Shown here piece by piece: positions 5,551 to 11,684 of a DNA stretch of 11,684 nucleotides (position 1 is its first letter; each line of letters starts with the position of its first letter). The translations under genes were made by a program, and so were the position numbers. The DNA is from Kocuria sp. (GTDB lineage Bacteria > Actinomycetota > Actinomycetes > Actinomycetales > Micrococcaceae): positions 1 to 11,684 of the forward strand of contig JAKDKI010000046.1 of assembly GCA_030453435.1 (NCBI GenBank), given 5' to 3'. The notes under the pieces are model-generated. The model saw only the letters and a program-made list of their open reading frames with translations. It had not been told where the DNA came from and ran no database searches.

Positions 5551-8415
5551 CTACTTCTTGGTGGTCGAGGCCTTGCGCGTGGTGGTGGCCTTGGTCTTGG
5601 TACCGGACTTGGCCTTGCTCGCAGTCTTCGACTTGGTGGCGGTTTTGGTGGTGCGGGCACGCGAGGTGGTCTTCTTGGGAGCGGGTCCCTTGGCGCGCTT
5701 CTCCGCCAACAACTGAGACGCACGAGCGTTGGTCATCTGCTCGATGCTCTCGGCTCGCGGAACCGTCACGTTGGTCTCACCATCCGTGATGTACGGGCCG
5801 AAGCGGCCGTCCTTGATCACCATGTGCTTCTCGGTGATCGGATCCGCTCCCAGGTCAGCCAGCGGCGGCTTGGCCGCTTGGCGTCCGCGCTGCTTGGGCT
5901 GGGAGTAGATGGTCTTGGCCTCGTCCAGGGTGATCGTGAAGATCTGCTCCTCGGAGCCGATCGACCGGGAATCCGAGCCCTTCTTCAGGTACGGACCGTA
6001 CCGACCGTTCTGCACCGTGATGGTCTCACCATCCGTGTCCTCGCCCAGCTCGCGCGGCAGCGACAACAGCTTGAGGGCGTCGTCCAAGGTCACGTCCTGA
6101 AGCTTCATGGACGAGAACAAGGACGCGGTGCGGGGTTTGGGCTTCTCGATCTTCTTGGGCTTGGGCTTGCCGTTCTTGTAATACTCGGTGGGGATCGCGT
6201 CGAGCTCTTCCTGGGTCGGCTCGGGGACGATCTCCGTGACGTAGGGGCCGTAACGACCGTCCTTGGCCACGATCATGCGACCGGTCTCCGGGTTCGTACC
6301 CAGCTCGCGACCGTCGGCCTTACCGATCTCCATGAGCTCCTGGGCCTTGGCGGCGTCCAGCTCATCCGGGGCCAGGTCCAGAGGAACGTTGGCGCGCACC
6401 GGATCGGAGATCTCGCCGGTCTCCGGGTCAACCGTGCCGCCCACTTCCAGGTAGGGACCGAACTTGCCCACGCGCAGCATGATCTCATCCGTGATCGGAA
6501 TGGTGTTCACGGCGCGGGCGTCGATCTCGCCCAAATCTTCCACGATGGGCTTGAGGCCGTGCTCGGTCTGGCCATCGCCGAAGTAGAAACCGGTCAGCCA
6601 CTTGACCCGATCTTCCTCACCGCGGGCAATGCGGTCCAGGTCGTCTTCCAACTCGGCCGTGAAGTCGTAGTCCACGTAGTCGGTGAAGTGGTCTTCCAAT
6701 AGGCGCACCACGGAGAAAGCGAGCCACGACGGGATCAGCGCGGAACCACGCACCTGCACGTAACCGCGATCCATGATCGTCGAGATGGTCGCCGCATAGG
6801 TCGACGGGCGGCCAATGCCCAGCTCGTCCAGGGTCTTGACCAGGGAGGCCTCGGTGTACCGGGCCGGCGGAGTGGTCGTGTGGCCGTCCGCAGTGACGTC
6901 GGTGGCGTCCAGGGCATCGCCCTCGGCCATGACCGGAAGTCGCTTGTCCTCGTCCTTGGCCTTCGACGACGACCCCGCGGTCTCCGGGTTCTCGTCCTTA
7001 CCTTCCTCGTACGCGGCCAAGAAGCCACGGAAGGTGATGACCGTACCCGAAGCCGAGAACTCGGCGTCGGCCCCGGAAAGCTCACCCGCGGCCGAAGTCG
7101 CGGCGGCACCCAGCCGAACGGTGGCGGTGGAACCCTTGGCGTCCTGCATCTGGGAGGCCACGGTGCGCTTCCAGATCAGTTCGTAGAGCTTGAACTCGTC
7201 CACCGACAGCTGCGAGCGCACCTGCGAGGGGGTGCGGAAAGAGTCACCGGAGGGGCGCACGGCCTCGTGGGCCTCCTGCGCGTTCTTGGACTTGGATGAG
7301 TAGACGCGCGGCTTACCCGGGACGAAGTCCTCGCCGTACAGTTCCTTGGCCTGACGACGGGCGGCATTGATTGCCTGATCGGACAGCGCCACGGAGTCCG
7401 TACGCATGTAGGTGATGTAACCGTTCTCGTACAACCGCTGGGCCACGCGCATGGTCGTGCGGGAGGTGAAACGCAGCTTGCGCGCGGCCTCCTGCTGCAG
7501 CGTGGAGGTGGTGAACGGGGCTGCGGGGCGACGGGTGTAGGGCTTGGTCTCGAGCGAGCGGACCGTGAACTCGGCGTCCTGCAGGCCGGCAGCCAGGGCG
7601 GTTGCCGAGGCTTCACCGAGATGGACCAGGGCGCCGTCGCGAGCCGACTTGAGTTCACCGCGGTCGGAGAAATCCTTGCCCGTGGCCACGCGCTGGGAGT
7701 TCAGGGAGGACAGGCGAGCGGTGAATCCGCGGCCCGCATCCTGGCCCTCGGGACGTGCAAAGGTGCCGGTGAGATCCCAGTAGTCGGCGGAGACGAACGC
7801 CATGCGCTCACGTTCGCGCTGCACCACCAGGCGGGTGGCCACCGACTGCACACGGCCGGCGGACAGGCCCGAGGAGACCTTGCGCCACAGCACCGGGGAG
7901 ATCTCGTAGCCGTAGAGGCGATCCAGGATGCGGCGCGTCTCCTGGGCATCCACGAGGTCCTTGTCGAGCTCGCGCAACTGGCCGAAGGCACGCTCGATGG
8001 CTTCACGGGTGATTTCGGGGAAGGTCAGGCGGTAGACCGGAACCTTGGGCTTGAGCACCTGCATGAGGTGCCACGCGATGGCCTCGCCTTCGCGATCGCC
8101 ATCGGTTGCGAGGTAGAGGGCGTCGGCTTCTTTGAGCTTGCGCCGCAGCTCCGTGACCTTCTTCTTCTTGTCCGGATTGACCACGTAGTACGGGTCGAAA
8201 CCGTGCTCCACGTCCACCGCGAACTTGCCGTACGGGCCCTTCTTCATGTCCGTGGGCAGCTCAGAAGGCTGCGGCAAGTCCCGGATATGACCCATGGAGG
8301 ATTCGACCTCGTAGGCGTCACCGAGATAACCCGCGATCGTTTTCACCTTGGAGGGCGACTCCACGATCAGCAGGCTCTTGCCGGTGTCAGCGTTCTTGGT
8401 GGCCTTGGTTGGCAC
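5551..8415 (-). CDS. topA: DNA topoisomerase I (type IA), actinobacterial form
   Basis: The enzyme relaxes negative supercoils through a tyrosine-linked single-strand break. With the GTG start (954 aa), the TOPRIM domain opens with LLIVESPSKVK (E19) and carries the Mg-binding acidic motif TDGDREGEA (D105, D107, E109). The catalytic Tyr336 sits in GYITYMRTDS. The C-terminus has no Cys4 zinc fingers. Instead it has four basic repeats with G(K/R)(F/Y)GPY cores (encoded near 6450-6470, 6235-6260, 5985-6010 and 5790-5810) and a 46-residue Lys/Thr/Ser/Ala tail without any acidic residue (5554-5691), as in mycobacterial and Streptomyces TopA, where such tails promote DNA binding and processivity. 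I prefer GTG 8415 because GAGGAG (8420-8425) lies four bases upstream. The in-frame ATG 8430 (five residues longer) has no ribosome-binding site and abuts a hairpin. The gene is followed by ppx, possibly in one transcript. Confidence 0.96.
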   Translation of the reverse strand: MPTKATKNADTGKSLLIVESPSKVKTIAGYLGDAYEVESSMGHIRDLPQPSELPTDMKKGPYGKFAVDVEHGFDPYYVVNPDKKKKVTELRRKLKEADALYLATDGDREGEAIAWHLMQVLKPKVPVYRLTFPEITREAIERAFGQLRELDKDLVDAQETRRILDRLYGYEISPVLWRKVSSGLSAGRVQSVATRLVVQRERERMAFVSADYWDLTGTFARPEGQDAGRGFTARLSSLNSQRVATGKDFSDRGELKSARDGALVHLGEASATALAAGLQDAEFTVRSLETKPYTRRPAAPFTTSTLQQEAARKLRFTSRTTMRVAQRLYENGYITYMRTDSVALSDQAINAARRQAKELYGEDFVPGKPRVYSSKSKNAQEAHEAVRPSGDSFRTPSQVRSQLSVDEFKLYELIWKRTVASQMQDAKGSTATVRLGAAATSAAGELSGADAEFSASGTVITFRGFLAAYEEGKDENPETAGSSSKAKDEDKRLPVMAEGDALDATDVTADGHTTTPPARYTEASLVKTLDELGIGRPSTYAATISTIMDRGYVQVRGSALIPSWLAFSVVRLLEDHFTDYVDYDFTAELEDDLDRIARGEEDRVKWLTGFYFGDGQTEHGLKPIVEDLGEIDARAVNTIPITDEIMLRVGKFGPYLEVGGTVDPETGEISDPVRANVPLDLAPDELDAAKAQELMEIGKADGRELGTNPETGRMIVAKDGRYGPYVTEIVPEPTQEELDAIPTEYYKNGKPKPKKIEKPKPRTASLFSSMKLQDVTLDDALKLLSLPRELGEDTDGETITVQNGRYGPYLKKGSDSRSIGSEEQIFTITLDEAKTIYSQPKQRGRQAAKPPLADLGADPITEKHMVIKDGRFGPYITDGETNVTVPRAESIEQMTNARASQLLAEKRAKGPAPKKTTSRARTTKTATKSKTASKAKSGTKTKATTTRKASTTKK

Positions 8416-8430
8416 GGTACTCCTCGTCAT

Positions 8431-8452
8431 GACCCGTGGATTCGAGCGGGTC
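8431..8452 (-). promoter_or_regulatory. topA: Stem-loop in the topA leader
   Basis: GACCCG (8431-8436) and CGGGTC (8447-8452) are a perfect 6-bp inverted repeat with a ten-base loop. The stem ends five bases before the GAGGAG ribosome-binding site of topA and directly abuts the alternative ATG at 8430. This favours the downstream GTG start and could modulate ribosome access. The repeat is visible; its role is inference. Confidence 0.35.
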
Positions 8453-8465
8453 TGGTCCTTCCAAT

Positions 8466-8485
8466 GGGGGCTGCACGAAACCCCC
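8466..8485 (-). terminator. Weak hairpin between PPOX1 and topA
   Basis: GGGGG (8466-8470) and CCCCC (8481-8485) can form a 5-bp GC stem with a ten-base loop, about 50 bp after the PPOX1 stop and 50 bp before topA. It has no T-tract. It could attenuate read-through from the PPOX-methyltransferase genes into topA, but the stem is short and could be chance in GC-rich DNA. Together with the leader hairpin at 8431-8452 it is the only structure I see in this 104-bp gap. Confidence 0.25.
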
Positions 8486-8534
8486 GTGGTTACTCACCGT
8501 CTCACAAGAGAGGTTTTACCACTTATTCCAGTGC

Positions 8535-8969
8535 TCAGACCGGATCGTGATCCGGTTCGGTGGTCATGGTGAACTCGCGGCCCGTGGCCGAGTCAACATC
8601 GATGACCACAAAGTGGTACTTGTACGTGGGTGCCCAGGGCTTCAGCGGAAGCTGCTCGGCGACTTCACGTTCCGCCTGAGTTTCCAGACGCCGTGCGCGT
8701 CCGTGCACCACGACGGACTGCACGTGATCGCCGACCACGCGGTCCACCTCGAAGGCCACGTGGTTGTTGACCACGAGACTCGCAAGCTTGGTGCCCTGCG
8801 CCGTACGGAAGTACAGCTTACGGTCCTTAGCCACATAATTGACTGGGAAAATGTCCACCATGTCTGCAGCTTGTACCGCCAGACGGCCGAACGGGAGCTC
8901 CCCCAGAAGCTCCCACACCGCCGCGGTGTCGAGGGGCTGAATCGGATTGAAGGTTTCGCCTGTGCTCAT
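8535..8969 (-). CDS. Pyridoxamine 5'-phosphate oxidase-like FMN-binding split-barrel protein (PPOX1)
   Basis: This 144-residue protein has the split beta-barrel fold of the pyridoxamine phosphate oxidase/flavin reductase-like superfamily, whose small actinobacterial members bind FMN, F420 or haem. Recognisable blocks are WELLGELPFGRLAV (19-32), DIFPVNYVAKDRKLYFR (39-55), and the FRTAQGTK motif (54-61), whose R-x3-G-x-K pattern usually holds the cofactor phosphate. VAFEVDRV (71-78) and SVVVHGRARRL (85-95) follow. No signal peptide or membrane helix is seen. ATG 8969 lies ten bases after the methyltransferase stop. It has no clear Shine-Dalgarno sequence, so it probably depends on coupling. It shares roughly 40% identity, ungapped by eye over about 115 residues, with the second split-barrel gene at 10729-11166. 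It is much shorter than true PdxH and lacks obvious substrate motifs, so pyridoxal synthesis should not be assumed. Cofactor and reaction are unknown. Confidence 0.85.
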   Translation of the reverse strand: MSTGETFNPIQPLDTAAVWELLGELPFGRLAVQAADMVDIFPVNYVAKDRKLYFRTAQGTKLASLVVNNHVAFEVDRVVGDHVQSVVVHGRARRLETQAEREVAEQLPLKPWAPTYKYHFVVIDVDSATGREFTMTTEPDHDPV

Positions 8970-8979
8970 GACTTCAGTC

Positions 8980-10725
8980 TTACACTTCCACCAACAGGCC
9001 GTGGGTGATGAGCGCCCTGATTTCACGTAATAATTGCTCCGACGGGCCGTCTTCCCACCCCAGCAATGAGCCCAGTGCGGTGAGGATCTGCCGCGCGGTG
9101 AGCTCACCGTCGCACACACCCACGAAGCCCGCAGCTTCACTGCTGAGCACCACCGTTCGCCGCAATCCCCCGCCCTGCCGTAACAGGATCAGAGCCGGGT
9201 CCTCGGCCCCGGGACGGCTGTGCCGTTCCTCGGTGACGTCCTGAGCGACGTCGTAATGCTTGTCCTGCCATGCGTCATCACCAACCACGCCGCTCGCGGC
9301 CTCCCCGCGATACAACACTTCCCCGCGTAGCCATTCCTCGGCCAAGGTGGCCGCGATGGGTTGCTGAATGGGGTGATCTATGTGCTCGAAGATCTGCAAC
9401 GGCTCTGCCTCTTGCCGGCCCGTCTCCGGACGAGACAACCGGACCATACCGAAGCCGACCCAGCCCACACGACGCGACGTGAAATCCGCGAGGTAATCGC
9501 GGTAGGCCGCCTCATAAGCTTCGAGATCTCGCTGCTGCGAAGCGTCTCGCAGCCAGGTTTCCGCGTACTCGCACACGTCCTGGATCTCACGCTGGATGAC
9601 CCATGCCCCGGTGCCCGGGGCGATCCACTGTGCCACGCGCTCGGACCAGGTCTTCTCCGGATCGGTCTCCGGCGTGTCGGGGATTTCCCAGTTGGCCAGC
9701 AAATGGGCGGTACCGCCCGGGGCCATCACCGTGGGCAGCGCGGTGATCAGCTCGGAGACGAGCCGGTCCCCCGCCATTCCACCGTCGCGGTACGTGAAGC
9801 GTTCCTCGTCCGTCTCGTCGCTGCGGCGAGGCGTGATCACGAACGGCGGATTGGAAACAACCAGGTCGAATTCTTGGCCCGCCACCGGTTCGAGCAGGCT
9901 GCCCTGCACAAGGGTGACTCGGGCTTCCAGGTCGTACGGATCAAGGTCCAGCGCCCGGGCGTTGAGCAGCACATTGAACCGGGTGGTGGCCAGCGCACGA
10001 TCAGAGAGGTCGGTGGCCACCACATGGCGGGCATGGGAGAGCAGGTGGAAAGTCTGAATGCCGCACCCGGTACCCACGTCCAGCGCGGTGTTCACCTCGC
10101 GCCGTTCAGTGGAGCGGACCAGGGTCAGAGAAGCGCCGCCGATCCCCAACACGTGATCGCGGCGCAGCACGCCGGGGCGCTGGAAGGCTCCGAGGTCACT
10201 GACCACGTAGAGCTCGCCCGCCACGTCCGTGGAGTAGGGGCGCAGGTCCACGGAGGCGCGCACCAAGTCCATGTTAGCCGCGCCATTGCTGTCGGGGCCG
10301 CGGTTGACGGCACCGTGGCCATCCGCCCGGTTGTTATTAGCGCTGATGTTGGCGGCGCTGAATGTCCTGGCCGCACTGGCTCGGTCCTCCAGGAGGCCCA
10401 GCCGAGCGAGACCGGCGGCACCCACGGTGGGCAGGGCGGCGTCGACGTCCGCAGCGGGGACCGCATCACCCAGGAGGAAGAGCGCGATCACCGTGGCCAG
10501 GCGCGGCTGAGTCTCACCCGCCCGATAGAGGGCAACGCGCGCGGGGACCGGTTGTTCCCGCAACCATGCGTCCATGGCACGCTCACCGAGCAAGTCGGTG
10601 ACCCCGTCCACCGTGAAGTTACTGTTCACCAGATCCCCGTGGAGGTCCAGAACGAGTTGGGGATCCTGCGAGCGCGGCGAATCAGCCACCGCGCTGAATG
10701 GTGCGGCAGCGGGTAAGTCAGTCAA
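8980..10725 (-). CDS. Class I SAM-dependent methyltransferase with extra N- and C-terminal domains
   Basis: This 581-residue protein has a central Rossmann methyltransferase domain of the 'small' (MTS; RsmC/RlmG/PrmC-like) type. Motif I is ALDVGTGCGIQTFHLL (214-229), the acidic motif II residue is in VVATDLSDRAL (235-245), and SNPPFVI (291-297) is the NPPY/F motif found in enzymes that methylate an amide or ring nitrogen. About 210 residues precede it, including VRASVDLRPYSTD (155-167) and ELYVVSDLGAF (171-181), and about 190 follow (EPLQIFEHIDHPIQQP, 441-456), a layout I associate with an actinobacterial family of unknown target. Residues 121-152 are a Gly/Ala/Asn-rich low-complexity insert. 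TTG 10725 is the first possible start after an in-frame TGA that ends the upstream PPOX2 gene. No strong ribosome-binding site is present, so coupling is likely; a GTG at codon 13 is an alternative. Substrate (rRNA, protein glutamine or DNA) is unknown. Confidence 0.87.
   Translation of the reverse strand: MTDLPAAAPFSAVADSPRSQDPQLVLDLHGDLVNSNFTVDGVTDLLGERAMDAWLREQPVPARVALYRAGETQPRLATVIALFLLGDAVPAADVDAALPTVGAAGLARLGLLEDRASAARTFSAANISANNNRADGHGAVNRGPDSNGAANMDLVRASVDLRPYSTDVAGELYVVSDLGAFQRPGVLRRDHVLGIGGASLTLVRSTERREVNTALDVGTGCGIQTFHLLSHARHVVATDLSDRALATTRFNVLLNARALDLDPYDLEARVTLVQGSLLEPVAGQEFDLVVSNPPFVITPRRSDETDEERFTYRDGGMAGDRLVSELITALPTVMAPGGTAHLLANWEIPDTPETDPEKTWSERVAQWIAPGTGAWVIQREIQDVCEYAETWLRDASQQRDLEAYEAAYRDYLADFTSRRVGWVGFGMVRLSRPETGRQEAEPLQIFEHIDHPIQQPIAATLAEEWLRGEVLYRGEAASGVVGDDAWQDKHYDVAQDVTEERHSRPGAEDPALILLRQGGGLRRTVVLSSEAAGFVGVCDGELTARQILTALGSLLGWEDGPSEQLLREIRALITHGLLVEV
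10270..10365 (-). repeat. Low-complexity Gly/Ala/Asn-rich insert within the methyltransferase gene
   Basis: Residues 121-152 read as TFSAANISANNN, then RADGHGAVNRG, then PDSNGAANM. About half are Asn, Ala or Gly, and several AAT/AAC and TTA-type codons make this stretch locally less GC-rich than the rest of the gene. It sits between two segments that look conserved (a LARLGLLED helix and VRASVDLRPY), so it is probably a flexible surface loop inserted in this lineage. It keeps the reading frame and is not an internal tandem repeat. Confidence 0.5.
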
Positions 10726-10728
10726 CGC

Positions 10729-11166
10729 TCAGTGACCCAGGCGGAACTTGCGGCCGGTGATTCGGGTGGGTGTGATCTCCACGAACTCGAGTTTCTCGGT
10801 CTCGAGCCAAGGACGCAGCCCCAGCGATTCCACGTGCTCGAGATCCTCGGTCTCCGTCAGCATGCGCGCGGTACCGCGCACCACTACGGAGTGAGCCTCA
10901 GAACCGGTGGCGCGGTCGATCTCAATGGTCACGTTGGGATTCAGCTGCAACTTGAGCACCTTGGTGCCCTTGGCCGAGCGGAAGTAGATGTGCTCGCCGT
11001 CGGTCACGATATTCAGCGGGGTGATGTCGATTTCATCGCCGTCGCGGGTGGCCAAGCGGGCGAATCGCGCCTGCTTGAGCAAATCCCAGCTCTCCTGCTC
11101 GGAAAGTTCCTGGATGGGCGGCTGCTTGGGCTCGTCCTGCTCATCGTGCGCCTTGGCAATGTTCAT
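10729..11166 (-). CDS. Pyridoxamine 5'-phosphate oxidase-like FMN-binding split-barrel protein (PPOX2)
   Basis: This is a second small split-barrel protein, 145 residues, paralogous to the one at 8535-8969. The shared blocks are SWDLLKQARFARLAT (26-40), EIDITPLNIV (45-54), IYFRSAKGTK (60-69; R63, G67, K69 as the usual cofactor-phosphate motif), VTIEIDRATG (79-88), SVVVRGTARML (93-103), LGLRPW (115-120) and ITGRKFRL (136-143). An Asp/Glu/Gln-rich stretch makes up the N-terminus. I chose ATG 11166 because AGGGA sits six bases upstream. An in-frame ATG at 11193 would add nine residues (MSTPEQGHP) and is a real alternative, with GGGG four bases before it. The stop TGA is followed, in the same frame, by one codon and the TTG of the methyltransferase. 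It is divergent from the helicase at 11425. Likely a flavin- or F420-binding redox protein; substrate unknown. Confidence 0.85.
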   Translation of the reverse strand: MNIAKAHDEQDEPKQPPIQELSEQESWDLLKQARFARLATRDGDEIDITPLNIVTDGEHIYFRSAKGTKVLKLQLNPNVTIEIDRATGSEAHSVVVRGTARMLTETEDLEHVESLGLRPWLETEKLEFVEITPTRITGRKFRLGH

Positions 11167-11193
11167 GGGGTGTCCCTGCTCCGGAGTGCTCAT

Positions 11194-11424
11194 AGCCCCA
11201 TAATTCCATGCGTGCCGCGTTACCGGGGAGACCACAGCCAAAAAAGCGCAGATCACGGGCTTGTGACGAACCCGGCGCGCGCTGTGGAGAGCGTGGGGCA
11301 CGGGCGATGGCCACGGCGGCGGCGTCGTCATAGCCGCAGACTGAGTTGTTGCAAGGCAGCCTGGCCGGTAGCCGGGTGAGCGCGAACGGCGAATGAGTGT
11401 TGCGGCGTGCGGAACAATAGGGAC
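11194..11424. promoter_or_regulatory. Divergent region between PPOX2 and the helicase
   Basis: The 231-bp stretch must hold promoters for the helicase (plus strand) and for the minus-strand PPOX2 cassette. I find no strong -35/-10 pair. On the minus strand AATTAT (11200-11205) precedes the alternative PPOX2 ATG at 11193 by six bases and could be a -10 of a leaderless transcript. On the plus strand AACAAT (11413-11418) holds the equivalent position before the helicase GTG. GCGGC...GCCGC and CGGG...CCCG short inverted repeats occur but are expected in such GC-rich DNA. A 41-codon Arg/Ala-rich ORF (11208-11333, plus) lacks a ribosome-binding site and is not called. Confidence 0.35.
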
Positions 11425-11684
11425 GTGAGTTTTTCCCAGGACATGGTCAACCTGCTCGGCCGCGGACCGCAGCCCGAGCAGGTTCGTCATGTCCGGGAGC
11501 TACCTGCACGCGAGGCGGAGTATGCGCCGTGGCCCGAATGGATCCACCCGACCGTCCGTGAGGCGTACGAGCGACTGGGGATTCACCAGCCTTTCGCCCA
11601 CCAGGTCGCCGCTATGACTGCGCCGCGGCACACGATCGTTGCCACGGGAACGGCATCCGGAAAATCGCTGGTCTATCAGTCACT
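11425..11684 (+). CDS. DEAD/DEAH-box helicase, N-terminal part (runs off right edge)
   Basis: Eighty-six codons plus two bases are present. The segment WPEWIHPTVREAYERLGI (36-53) followed by QPFAHQVAAM (55-64), a Q-motif-like block, and IVATGTASGKSLVYQ (71-85), the Walker A motif, identify the N-terminus of a superfamily 2 helicase. The pattern 'ATGTASGKS' with a short 70-residue lead fits the Hrq1/YprA-like actinobacterial helicases that usually carry a C-terminal zinc-binding DUF1998 region, here beyond the edge. From memory, a gene of this family lies near topA in mycobacteria (Rv3649 with topA Rv3646c), so linkage to topA looks conserved. GTG 11425 has AGGGA only one base upstream. ATG 11443 is an alternative. 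DNA repair or unwinding is the family role; the substrate is not known from this fragment. Confidence 0.88.
   Translation, partial: MSFSQDMVNLLGRGPQPEQVRHVRELPAREAEYAPWPEWIHPTVREAYERLGIHQPFAHQVAAMTAPRHTIVATGTASGKSLVYQS

Noticed and set aside
5404..6702. Long plus-strand ORF (432 codons) antisense to ppx and topA
   Set aside because: The opposite strand encodes unmistakable Ppx and TopA motifs in full. The plus-strand translation has no recognisable domain and is a GC-bias shadow. The same holds for plus-strand ORFs at 7621-8550, 9361-10716 and 3678-4493.
11208..11333. 41-codon plus-strand ORF, Arg/Ala/Gly-rich
   Set aside because: No ribosome-binding site, no family resemblance, and such ORFs are expected by chance in GC-rich intergenic DNA.
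11194..11490. Upstream extension of the PPOX2 frame to 11490
   Set aside because: It would run through the divergent promoter region and into the helicase gene, and the added sequence is Pro/Ser/Arg-rich without conserved features.
1..11684. Mobile elements, CRISPR arrays, tRNA/rRNA genes or defence systems
   Set aside because: No transposase or integrase motifs, no regularly spaced repeats, no cloverleaf-like sequences; nearly all the DNA is accounted for by housekeeping-type genes.

Overview
The window looks like a chromosomal core-genome segment of a high-GC actinobacterium, most likely Micrococcaceae or a close relative. This is inferred from the GC content (about 60-65% by eye), the frequent GTG and TTG starts, a TopA that ends in a Lys/Thr/Ser-rich tail instead of zinc fingers, and the gene neighbourhood. 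I see no insertion sequence, prophage, CRISPR array, tRNA or rRNA. Two genes run off the window edges.

Layout, left to right. Positions 1-367 (minus strand) hold the N-terminal third of an AcuC-type histone-deacetylase-family protein. A 135-bp divergent region separates it from a plus-strand potassium-uptake pair, ktrB/trkH (503-1951) and ktrA/trkA (1944-2612), whose ORFs overlap by 8 bp. A perfect 12-bp-stem hairpin (2631-2666) lies where this pair meets proC (2679-3518, minus), the last step of proline synthesis. From here to 11166 every gene is on the minus strand. In transcription order (right to left) they are: a small FMN-type split-barrel protein (PPOX2), a three-part SAM-dependent methyltransferase, a second split-barrel paralogue (PPOX1), topoisomerase I (topA), a Ppx/GppA phosphatase, a TIM-barrel sugar-phosphate isomerase-like protein and proC. 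At 11425 a plus-strand DEAD/DEAH-box helicase begins, divergent from PPOX2, and runs off the right edge.

How the genes relate. KtrAB and ProC both fit potassium/proline osmoadaptation, but they converge and are not co-transcribed. The ppx gene and the isomerase-like gene overlap by one base (TAATG) and form one translation unit, and topA ends only 41 bp upstream of ppx. PPOX2, the methyltransferase and PPOX1 are packed with 3-bp and 10-bp gaps and make a compact cassette of unknown substrate upstream of topA.

Nothing here is a clearly new defence, mobile or biosynthetic system. The items most worth a second look are: (i) the PPOX-methyltransferase-PPOX cassette, with the first two genes in one frame separated by a single TGA; (ii) a hairpin that encloses the proC ribosome-binding site; (iii) a Gly/Ala/Asn-rich insert in the methyltransferase; (iv) the uncharacterised TIM-barrel gene coupled to ppx; and (v) a promoter-like hexamer spaced as expected for a leaderless acuC transcript.
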